Shown here one piece after another: positions 22,334 to 31,694 of a stretch of 40,290 bases of DNA. Position 1 is the stretch's first letter, and every line of letters starts with the position of its first letter. The translations under genes were made by a program, and so were the position numbers. The notes beneath the pieces were generated by a model. That model saw nothing but the letters and a program-made list of their open reading frames with translations. It did no database searches and was not told where the DNA came from. The stretch comes from Clavulina sp. PMI_390. Taxonomy: Eukaryota; Basidiomycota; Agaricomycetes; Cantharellales; Hydnaceae. The stretch lies in contig WIDE01000014.1 in NCBI GenBank assembly GCA_015039315.1, forward strand, positions 113,798 to 154,087, given 5' to 3'.

Positions 22334-23871
22334 TTATTGGATGAGGCACTGCCCCTTTTGCTTCTTTTTCTTTTCCCTTCGGGCGGGCTGGAGCTTTTTG
22401 TAGCCACCTGGATAGTGTTCCTTCATCTGCCGCAGTATATCCTACGTCACGCATGGCCAAGGCGAATTAAGCGGGGGAAAATTGGAGTAAAAGGAGAAAC
22501 CTTGATGGATTACTCACCATGAAAACAGAGTCCACATTTAGATCAAACTTCGCGCTTGTCTCATAATAGGGAACTCCCCACAAGGTAGCCATTCTGAATG
22601 AATGAATTTAAGAATACAAACGTCCCCGAGATCAATCCAAGGCCACGGAGTTTCGGTCAGAACATGTGGGTAGCACATTGGGCCCAAAACAGCTCCCCCA
22701 AGTGGAAGGAGGTTCACAGCCACATAACAACATGAGGGAAGACGCACCTTATCGCCATCTCACGAGAGACCTCTCGATCCCCCATCAAATCAGACTTTGT
22801 TCCTACGATCACAAGGGGAATAGTGCTCGCTTCTCTGTTCGCCGGAATGTGGTGATATCGATCTTGCATGAGAGCATTGGGGTCTTCACCGCTCGAGCGG
22901 CTTCTTTCGTCGCTTGCCCGAGCATTGGATAAGGAATCAATGTTCAGTGGGGAGCGAGACGGCTTAGCCCGAGGTCCTCCTTGATGCCGCCGGGATGATG
23001 ACCGATGACCACCGTTGGGAGTGGCGTGGCCACTGCTGCCGTTAGAAGGCGTTCTCTCGCCGTCTAGCGGGAAGTCGTCGAGAGAGATTGAATTTGGAAT
23101 GGGGAGCCCTTTGACGCGGAAGATTTGTTGCCGGAGAGCTTCAACTTGCCGCATCGAGGAAGCTTGGGTAAGACTGAAGACAAGGATGAACCCCGCACTT
23201 CCCTACAAATTGGCAGGAGAGGATAGAGCGTTGATTGGGAAATCGCAAGGTCCCGACACAACATGGCCAGCAGCGGAGAGAGGTGTGAGCACGAAGAGAA
23301 CCCAGAAAGTCGGACATTAGAGAGCAGCAAAGGGCGCCAAGGGTGGTACCCATAAGGGTAAGCGTTCGAGCCACAAAAACAGACGTGCCCGATATGGTAA
23401 GATCTTCGTGGACGAATAAGATGCGCGGGTAGGGGAAACATACTCGGATATAGTACTCGTTCACTGCGGTGAACTGGTCGGCTCCAGCGGTATCAAGGAC
23501 CTCGATCTAGAAAAAATTGAGCGCGTCAATGCCGGGAGAGTGGCCAGGAAGGGTGTTTGAAAGACGCCATCAGATGTTCCGGCGGCCACGTACATTGCAA
23601 AGCTCGCCATCGACTTTGACCTGTTTGCGATAGGATTCTAAACAAGCGCGACTTGTTGAGTCGGAGACACAAAGGCGATTGAAGACCGAGCCACCCACGA
23701 ACCTTCTATTGTTGGGTCATAGGAGTCGACGAACATCTCTTTCATGAAGCGCAGGGTCAAGCTCGACTTGCCCGTACCACCACCTACAGGGCTCTATCAG
23801 CTGGGGTGGAATCACGCGTGTCCAGGGATGGGCCACACACCTCCGAGAATGACCGCGTTGAAGGATTTCAT
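22334..23871 (-). CDS. Ras-family small GTPase (Rap/Rsr1-like) with long internal insertion, 285 aa
   Basis: Seven exons: complement of 23841-23871, 23703-23783, 23594-23637, 23444-23506, 22748-23202, 22518-22593, 22334-22441. Numbering equals Ras up to residue 63: P-loop GGGGTGKSS (10-18), effector YDPTIEESYRKQ with Tyr32 and Thr35, and DTAGADQF with Ala at 61 where Ras has Gln (Rap has Thr, yeast Rsr1 Ile). G4 is TKSD, as in Rho proteins; G5 is ETSAK. Residues about 106-199, between IFRVKG and TIPLVIVG, form a Ser/Arg/Pro/Gly-rich low-complexity segment about 90 residues longer than in Ras. It is encoded within exon 5, with no splice sites that would remove it cleanly. The tail has a Lys/Arg patch and ends CLIQ, a CAAX box likely to be farnesylated, so the protein should be membrane-bound. 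Likely role: polarity or morphogenesis signalling; exact subfamily unsure. Confidence 0.88.
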
Positions 23872-25689
23872 GATCACGACTGGTGACGCGTGTTGAGGGG
23901 ATGTGCCACTGGCCTCTCAGGGCGGTTGTTGGATGCGCCAAAAATAGGAGTCCACAAGGGGGATAAAAGTGACGAGAGGGGGGCTGGAGGGGAGTGTAAG
24001 CCTCAGCGTGAGCGTGAGTGTGCGATGCAAGGTGTGGCCACGAGGAGCGTGCCCGGGTGTGGCAGTGGCAATGACAATGGGAGAGGTGGAGAGAAGGGAG
24101 GGAGTGGAGGAGCACGGAGTGATTGACAGACTGTCTTAAGGTTTTGGCAAAGTTCTTTAGACGTTCGTGGCCGCAATATAGGGGAGAGGAGTGGCCGTGG
24201 CACGAAGACTGCCTGCGACCTGAAAGGCAACTCTGCAGATAGATCTGAACTTCGCGCGTCTGGAGCTGTGACTGGTTTTGACAGCGTGGGAACAACTTTT
24301 CGCCAAAATTACAACACAAAAACACCGCACGGCTCGTTCCGGGCCTGGCCCTAAATATCATTGCTGTTGAGCGAGTTTGATACCGCGCAGCCGTGCCAAC
24401 CGATCATCTGGTTCCTTCGGCTTGACTCAGAATGACATCTTCGCATCTTCGCCACACGCAATCCTCGGCCGACTATCAGCCGTGCCTATTATTCGAGCGT
24501 GATTGCAGTCGACGCGAAGCCACACGCGTCGCTTCTCCTTCCCCCTACTTGGCGCGTTCTTTTGGCGCGCTGTTGCGCGAGGATTTTCCACACGCCTCAC
24601 CGATTAGAATGCTATGTGCGTATCTCAAGTGAAGATCTCGCTTTGGGCGATGGCGAGGGGTGATCGCGCGGATGAGCCTCAGGCTGCCCATATTGGTGCT
24701 GCCTGCCGCTGCGCGAGAGATTTTTAGGATGCCGGGCTTTTTGTTTTCGTGCCGACCTGCCAGAACAGCTCCACACTGGTACCGAGATAATAAGAGGCCC
24801 AGTCTCGTGTCCCCCCGTCGGATCACTTGCCCCAAACGTCATCTATGCATTACCCGCGCGCGGATGTGATCGGGAGGTTCATGTTTATTCGATTCACCAC
24901 CCATCAACAATTTCGAATGTCCGATCGATGCTGCGGTTTTGCTATCGAGGCTGTGTGCAGCCTTCCTTGGACAATTAGGGGGGCTACACCGCGTTATGGC
25001 GCGCATCACAATGTGTCATTGACGATTCTGAATAGAGCATTACTCCAAATTGCCTGGCGAAGCTCGGAATGAGGTCTCCTCCAACAACAAGAGAGGGTCG
25101 GGGGTGCGGTTCCTCAACATTGATGATAAACCATGGCTCTGAAAACTAGGCCCTCGGCAGTCAAAGGTTTCCCAGCCTTTCTGGCAACAACAGTCAGCGA
25201 GGGCTGTTGACGGATTTGTCCGCACACATAAATGCTGATACTGATCGCGCAAGGCGTGCCCTACAATCAATACCGTCACAATCATGCAGGATTTCCGTGC
25301 AGCTAGAGCAAGTATTCAGTGACTACGATCGTTTGGGCCCTTTAACAGATCTGGAGGAGTGATTGGTCTTCCATATGATTTTAAAGGACTGGGGTGGTCT
25401 GCATATAGCTTCTGAGGATTGATGTAAAGGTGGTCGGATTGGTTTCGGGATAACACATGGTCACACCCCCATGATTTGTGCCATGCGGCGGGCGAGGTAG
25501 CGTAATCTTCCTAAGCGGGTAAAGAAATATGCCCGAGGTGACTCTATTATAAGAGTGAAATAGAGGGACTGGTTACAGAGCAGGAACGTAGGCGTCTTCG
25601 ATGGCTACTCTTCTGGCAACGAAACATGTGTACATCCACGCGATCACAACAACCCCCAACAGAGCTAAACTCTACCACCCTCTCCTTTC
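23872..25689. other. Divergent promoter region, Ras-like / NUP49
   Basis: 1.8 kb between start codons of oppositely transcribed genes. It contains CpG-rich motifs around 24520-24580 (listed separately), a TGACTCA site at 24424-24430 and TATAAG at 25548-25553, about 140 bp before the NUP49 ATG. The open frame at 24432-24632 lacks family features or splice support and I do not call it a gene. Confidence 0.45.
24524..24580. promoter_or_regulatory. Candidate G1/S (MBF/E2F-like) site cluster
   Basis: ACGCGT at 24524-24529 (the MluI cell-cycle box bound by fungal MBF) is followed by TTGGCGCG at 24549-24556 and TTTTGGCGCG at 24560-24569, which fits the E2F consensus TTTSGCGC. Three such sites within 46 bp are unlikely by chance. 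Assignment to a gene is open: about 650 bp upstream of the Ras-like start and 1.1 kb upstream of NUP49. Confidence 0.35.
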
Positions 25690-27884
25690 ATGTCTGCATT
25701 TGGGTGAGTAATAACGCGTCGCTATCATCGATTCCCTTGTGATTGTGTGGGTAGATCTAAATAATTCATCTAAATAGGTCATTTGGTGCACGCCCTCCAG
25801 CTACAGGGGCGTTTGGCTCTCAGCCATCTGCCTTTGCTCCAGCTGCAAATCCTCAGGCGAGTCACCGAATGCACAATGAAAAGCCACCCTGCATTATATC
25901 TAAAGCTTCCTACTCCTCACCTTTCTATACCTCTCCGTATTGTGGAAACAGGGTGGGCAACAACAGCCCTCAGCCTTTGGGAGTTTTGGGCAGCCTCAAC
26001 AGCAGCAGCAGCAGCAACAACAACAACAACCCGCTGGTGGATCAGGAGGGGGCGGATTTGGCTCCTTCGGCTCTCAACTTCTTCCTTCTCAGCAGCAGCA
26101 GCAGCAGCAACAACAGCAGCAGCAACAGCAACAACAAGCTGGTCAGCCAGGTGCTGCTCCTGCTGGTGGCTCGGGTATCTTTGGGGCCTTCGGGCAACCC
26201 CAGCAGGGTCAGAGCAATCAGCCGCAACAGCAACAGCAGCAAGCTCCTGCACAGGGCGCATCTCCCTTCTCTGGTTTAGGTGGCACAACTTCGGGTGCTG
26301 GGTTTGGCTCGTTCGGTCAGCAACCTGGTGCTTCACAACAACCTGCTTCCGGGACGGGGTTAGCGGGGTCTTCGTTGGGCGTACCGCCCAGTCTTTTCAA
26401 TGCTGGGGCTGCGGCTCCGTCAGGCTCCTCATTTTTCTCCTCGTCGACCGCGGGTCAAGCACCATCAGCACAGCCAGCATCATCTTTGTTCTCTGGGACT
26501 GGTGGATTTGGAGCCTCTACTGGAGGCGGCGGGGCGTTCGGGTCGCTCGCCCCCAAACCGTGAGTCGGTAACATTCAAGACTAGTGCAATTTGTTAACAA
26601 TACGCTGTCTCTTTCAGAGCCTTGTAAGCACCTACAGACGCAACCACTACCAGAGCGCGACTCTGAACCCTTATCTCCCTAGCGGTCAAAGTACCCCTGC
26701 CCCTGCATCTGCACCACCCCAATACTCACTCGCCAAAGGGACAAAATACAACGACCTGCCTCCGAACCTGCAGCAACATCTTGATCGCATCCAGTATGTA
26801 ATTTCCAGCGCCCTCTATATGGGTCCTGTCACTCAATCGCCAACTCCGTCACACCCATAGACAGCAATTCCAGAACTTTTCGCAAATCAACTCTGGGTTG
26901 AAAGCCCGACAGCTTGCAGATAATGCAAAGGTTCCGATAGAGGAGTTTGAAGACATGGCCCCAGTTCGTTCAACTTTCTTGAATCAACTTGATATCAAAA
27001 CCTTACTTACTGTTGGCATAGTCTGTCCAAGGACTCTTTGGGATTATCGTGTCGGACGAGGAGATGACAATTGACTTGCGGGCGAAACTTGACCAGGCCA
27101 TTGTGGACACGACAATCGCGACCGAGATCATCGATGGGTTCAAGGACCCAAACAAAGCTGCTAACTTGCAGACCCACGCTGGATTCCCTCTAGAGTACGT
27201 ATTCTTGACTCATTCGAGGCTCTGAGAGCCATGTCGCAGAGCAGACGAATGAACAAGGATGTCTCTCGCTGGTTTGTAGATACTATTCTCGTCTAGCTTC
27301 GCAGCTGGAGCAGCGGTTGCAGACGTACAAGTCGACTGTTGATGTGAGTTCAGGTTCAGCCTACTGCTAACTATTGGGGCGAATTCTGACATTGTTACTT
27401 ATTGGACTAGGCTATTGAGAGGAAACTTGTCTCGTTGAGCGAAAGTCACCAGCGGTCTCCTCAAAGTATGTTTCTTTCGCAACACCCACTTCCAGATGCA
27501 GCCGATCTCACACGCTACTTCACCTCGCCTCTCCGAATATCCATCACCCCCCAACTGTTTTTGCCCCCTCCCCCCAATATATATATATATATATATATAC
27601 ATATCTTCTCAGCTATCTCCTCCACCCTCCGTGCGCAGCATTCGATCTTCCAGGCCCTAGCTGCACGAACGGCTGAGCTGGATGCGGCAATGTCCAAAAT
27701 CCGTGAGCGCGCCATAGTTGCATGGCGCGTATCAACAGGGAGTGCGCGCAATCCGTTTGAAATCGATCATGCCGCACAAAAACACCATGCTTATGCGGGC
27801 GGCCCTGGTGCCATTGCGATGGGCAATAGCGTGTTGGGGACGAGTGCGCTGGGGAGGAGCTCGTTGGGGAGTAGTATACTGTAA
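25690..27884 (+). CDS. NUP49: FG-nucleoporin NUP49/NUP58 homologue, 513 aa
   Basis: Nine exons: 25690-25703, 25778-25856, 25952-26559, 26620-26793, 26861-26963, 27022-27194, 27280-27343, 27411-27465, 27613-27884. This is the Nup62-complex (yeast Nsp1-Nup49-Nup57) subunit that fills the central channel of the nuclear pore with FG repeats. The N-terminal 280 residues hold FG motifs (SAFGSFG, GGFGSFG, GIFGAFG, AGFGSFG, SLFSGTGGFG) spaced by Gln tracts. From KYNDLPPNLQQHLD on the protein is helical and coiled-coil: VQGLFGIIVSDEEM, DTTIATEIIDGF, YYSRLASQLEQRLQTYK, then ISSTLRAQHSIFQALA, which matches the Nup58/Nup49 trimerisation helices. The exon 2/3 junction needs a GC-AG intron (CAG then GCGAGT). 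The exon 4 acceptor (CAGAG) is the least certain. C-terminal LGTSALGRSSLGSSIL is low complexity. Confidence 0.88.
25997..26029 (+). repeat. CAG/CAA glutamine tract 1
   Basis: Eleven glutamine codons in a row (five CAG followed by CAA runs) inside NUP49 exon 3, between two FG motifs. Confidence 0.85.
26090..26137 (+). repeat. CAG/CAA glutamine tract 2
   Basis: About sixteen glutamine codons of mixed CAG and CAA in NUP49 exon 3. The mixed codons will slow length change compared with a pure CAG run. Confidence 0.85.
27577..27599. repeat. (AT)n microsatellite in NUP49 intron 8
   Basis: A pure run of about eleven AT units lies near the 3' end of the 147-nt last intron, roughly 13 bp before the acceptor AG at 27611-27612. 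Confidence 0.9.
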
Positions 27885-28221
27885 TCTGATCTTTTTCTAT
27901 TTTCATACCCTCTCTGCAAGTCGATGTGTTCTCATGTACCAAGGATTTCCAGCAAATGTGTCTCAGCATCAATGATGCCGCGAGTTCTGGAGCTGAATGT
28001 ACCACGAGAGCATAGTTGTGTATGATTGGAGATGAAAACGGGTGATAATACAGCATGTGCAGTGACGATGAACAATGGAAACATTCGGAGCGATAGCCAA
28101 AGAAGCCAAGCCGTCAAATGTTTCACGAACGACTATACGAGCGTGGCAGGTCCTCAATCTTTCCAGCACCTGGATAGTATCTAGTTAATTTTCTGACTGT
28201 AAAGGAAAGGAACAGTAAAGC
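27885..28221. other. Convergent 3' UTR spacer
   Basis: Between the NUP49 stop and the DUF3421 gene stop. Nothing gene-like seen. Confidence 0.4.
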
Positions 28222-29392
28222 TCACAGAATCCAATAGCCCTCCCGGACGATCTTCTCTTCTCCACCCCATGGGACATTCGCAGCACCTATCAGAATTCAC
28301 AGCCATGCCAAGGCACAATCAAAAGGTCGATCGATTATGCGAATTGCAAATTGGTCAAGTTAGCATGCGGGACACGGTCAACGGCGAGGGGAGAATTAAG
28401 GTCGTACCGAGATGGGGTGCGGTCTTTCCAGGCACGCGGACACCAGAGATCTCGACGACGGCGTGGTAGAGGCGTTCGCCGCCAGCTTCATACCCTCCGT
28501 CGACAGGTCGTCGGTTTGTGGGGACGTTGCCGTGCGAGGTGGCGACCCATTCCATGAGATGGTTGTCGATTGGGAGGAGGTCATATCTGGTGGTAGTAAA
28601 GGAGAGTTAGAATTGAAAGAATGAGGAAAGGGCGAGAGGCGATGCGGGGTAGGCGATGATCAGTGGATCGTCGTTATCTGAGGGAACTACGACCCAAGAT
28701 AGGTGGTGTACTTACCGGCCTTGATGCCCTAGCTCCTGTCCACCGTACGAGACCATGCAGACGTTCTCCAAGTGAGGTGCGAGCTTGCAGGGATGCACGC
28801 TTGGCGGGTCCTCCATGATCGCGCTGCCAACATAGATGGGCTCGCCGCCATAATCTGTGAACGGGGGCGGGCCAACAATGTCTACGCCAGGGAACTCGGC
28901 AGTTGTGCGCGTCTGGAAGCGTCTGCCCTGAGGAGGGACGTCGCTATTCCAATCAGTCATGGTGTGGTGAGTGTGGAGAGGTCCGCCGTGAGCAATTGGG
29001 AAGTGAGGCTGTGGTCCCGCGTGATCACTACCACCAACGTGCATGGGCGCTAGATAACCAACTGGAAATTGATGTTGTTGAGGGGGTTGATAGCCTAGGT
29101 GCGGGTCGTGGGCTTGAAGACTGGGCGAATGTGGGAATGCTACTGGTGGTGTAGCAAAGGGTGGAGCTTGAGCGCTGTGCGAGGAGTGGCTGGGCGCGCC
29201 GGAGTGATTATGCTCGTGATCGTGGTCGTGGTCGTGCCCTGACTGATTGCTGTGCTTCTTTGGCTTTTTGTGCTTTTTGAAGACAGAGAGCAAGGAAAAC
29301 CCTTCGTGCTCTCCGTGTGAGTGGACGGATTCTGAGCTTGACGATGAACTGCTGCTACTGCTACTGCTGCTGCTTGAACGGGAACGTCCCAT
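28222..29392 (-). CDS. DUF3421 (DM9-like) domain protein with Ser- and His/Asp-rich N-terminus, 306 aa
   Basis: Three exons: complement of 28716-29392, 28408-28586, 28222-28286; 306 aa. The start is the first true ATG (MGRSRSSS). Residues 6-20 are a near-pure Ser run. Then a Lys-rich FKKHKKPKKH patch, an alternating GHDHDHDHEHNH stretch able to bind metal, and a long His/Pro/Gln-rich region without order. The C-terminal 140 residues are the folded part: EPIYVGSAI, VCMVSYGGQE, then MEWVATSHGNVP, RRPVDGGYEAGGERLYHAVV, VRVPGKTAPHL and VPWGGEE. This W...G..P..A...G...GE.LY..R pattern with PGK and a following GG is the DUF3421/DM9 fold, known from lectin-like proteins that bind mannose in invertebrates. 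No signal peptide, so it may act in the cytosol or leave by another route. Ligand unknown. Confidence 0.8.
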
Positions 29393-31694
29393 CGGTGATG
29401 TCAAGGGCTCTGGAGGTAAGAACTAGAAGAGAAAGTAGGATGGAGCAGTAAATATAGTCTGCGGGGCAGGGGCAGTGCATGAAGCACAGTAGCTGCTGTG
29501 GCCCAGCAATTGAATATGACGTCGATTCTAGCATAGACATGTCAAGGCAGAAACTCTCATATTAACCTTAAAACTAATTGGCCAAGGCACCACCATCTCC
29601 AAAACAGCGATCATTAAGAAGATGGAACCACTCAAGAGGTCCAGAAACCTCGATAATCCCAAAATGGTAAATCATCGCAATCGGCTGAATTAATTGGAAT
29701 TGGCAATTTGGGACACCTTATTTGGCTCTGTTAGCTATCCTCGGCATCAACTGTCCTGCGGCTCCATTCTTTCTTCGAGTGCCAATCGCCTGGACGGGAA
29801 CTATATATAAGGTAGATGCCGGCTTGCGCGGCGAGGCCTGCTACGAAGGCCCAGGATTCTACAATAAAACTGAGGATACTAATCGACTGGGATTGAGTAG
29901 TGATGGACGCAACAGCCTGTCAAGAGATCCATCAATTTTGCGACGATGCTAATACGTAGAGTTGGATCACATTTGTCAAATCGACGAATGGGCTCTAAAA
30001 TCTGAAACCACACTGCCGTAAGGACTGGGTATGATTGCTAATTTACCACCTCAATACGGATGAGCTTCGATATTTGGTGCGCGCTGATGTCGCAACAAAA
30101 ATGGATGGCAGCACAGAAGACGTCAGGACAACATAGGATTTGGGTGGCCAATAGACATTATTATGCCTATCACTTGCACCCCAGTGCTAAGGCTGATGGA
30201 TATATCTTACCCCTGTACAGAGTCGAAACCGAGTTCAATTAACAGAAGAGCGCTTGAACCCTTGGGGTCTAAGTCACGGCGTGGCTACATGGTGGTCGAT
30301 TTTCGCTGAGGCAAAGCTGACGCTAAGTTTATGACAAATGCCTCCAATAAGAAAACTGGATAGGAGTGGGTCGTTTGTTGACAGATGAGTTCCTCAACCA
30401 AAATGACCACTGTTCCTCGATTTTCCTTTTCTGGCCGTGAGAACACGTTTACTGAATGTGAAATAAGCGCTTGGTTCTGCCCCCTCTAACACCTCACTTT
30501 CTTGCCCTAAGACCTGCTACTAGTAGCAGGAATAAAACGCAATACTCAATTATGGCCGATTTGTCTGTCTGTCTGCGTATTCCAGCAGCGAAACTGAACA
30601 TCATGTCCGATTCTTCAGAATCCATCCTACATGCCAGTACCAAGATATCATTGCCAGGATGTTCATTCCTCTGCCCTTTGCTCGGGACTTCTCAGAACGC
30701 ACTTCTCATAACCGTTGACTGGCAGCCTCTCCCTTTCGAAATTGTCGAATGGCATCAGTGACTCGCCAGTGTGGTAATCGAACATGGGATCATACTGGGA
30801 GTATTAAGACTCTCTACAACAGAGGCGTCTTCTGCATCATTTTAAGCAGAATCTACGATTTCACCTCAAGGACTCAAAATGAAGCCTCTAAAGGCCTCAT
30901 TCACTGAAAGATTACCTCTTATCAGGTTCACCAAGTTAGTACCCTTCCCCTGTGTAAGCACGACCTCCCACAAGCACCTGTTGACCTCTAATGATGCTAG
31001 CAGGTGGATATACTACCTCATGTGCTACAATCAAGCTCAAGACCACCACAACGAGTCCCATCGATCTGTATCATTGTGTCGGCGTGAACTGATCTACGCC
31101 ACTTCCTCAACGGTTTTGCTGAAGCGACACGCCTATAGCTCGCCATTCAAACCGAAGCCATGCTCTGCTGAATATGAACCTCGCCTGCTGGATTGATTCG
31201 ATAGCACCCGCTTTCCCCTGCGCTGGGTTACTCCTCCAGATCCTTGCAGCCATGAGATTTACCCGGCAGGGTCGTTTCCTAGGCTCCGCTGTAATGCTAG
31301 GGTCTCTTATAGTTCCTTGCGACTGAATATAATGCCTAAGGAGCTACTCTCGGTGACGCACGGAGCCTCAAATTATACGGACGATGGTACAGCACTTGGG
31401 ACCTTCTGGTGATTGCTGGCAGTACGACCGCAGAAGAACATATCCAGAGTACTCTACAAGCCGTAAAATGTGGTCAGTGCTCTTTTCGTGCTCATTGGTG
31501 GGGGGTTAGCCTGTCGCTGACGCCAGGGAAAATTGTCAGGATCGTTGCATCGTCAATCTGGCGTCTATCAGGCGTCTGCAGTAGCAGAGTGTGCATGGCT
31601 CGCTTACTAATACCCCATGGGAGGACTGGGGACACGCTCATGTTATATTTGGACAAGGATAAAGCCTCGGATGACAATTTTCTGAGCACTAGCG
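29393..31694. other. Gene-poor 2.3 kb stretch
   Basis: Divergent spacer between the DUF3421 gene and the MFS gene. Open frames of 60-105 codons occur on the plus strand (30060, 30471, 30879, 31409), but none shows family features, good codon pattern or plausible splicing. AT content looks higher than in the coding flanks. A TATATAAG box lies near 29804, and a perfect 18-bp palindrome at 30513-30530. It could hold decayed mobile DNA, but I see no terminal repeats or coding remnants that would prove this. Confidence 0.4.
30513..30530. repeat. Perfect 18-bp palindrome
   Basis: CCTGCTACT followed directly by its reverse complement AGTAGCAGG, no spacer. It could be a dimeric transcription-factor site or a chance event. 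Confidence 0.6.

Noticed and set aside
24432..24632. 66-codon open frame with ATG between Ras-like and NUP49 genes
   Set aside because: No family features, no plausible splice extension; it overlaps the CpG-rich regulatory cluster, which biases codons toward open frames.
30471..31196. Two plus-strand open frames of 96 and 105 codons in the gene-poor stretch
   Set aside because: Composition like random sequence, no recognisable motif, no consistent splicing into longer products.
29393..31694. Possible degraded retrotransposon
   Set aside because: No long terminal repeats, target duplications or reverse-transcriptase or integrase remnants could be seen.
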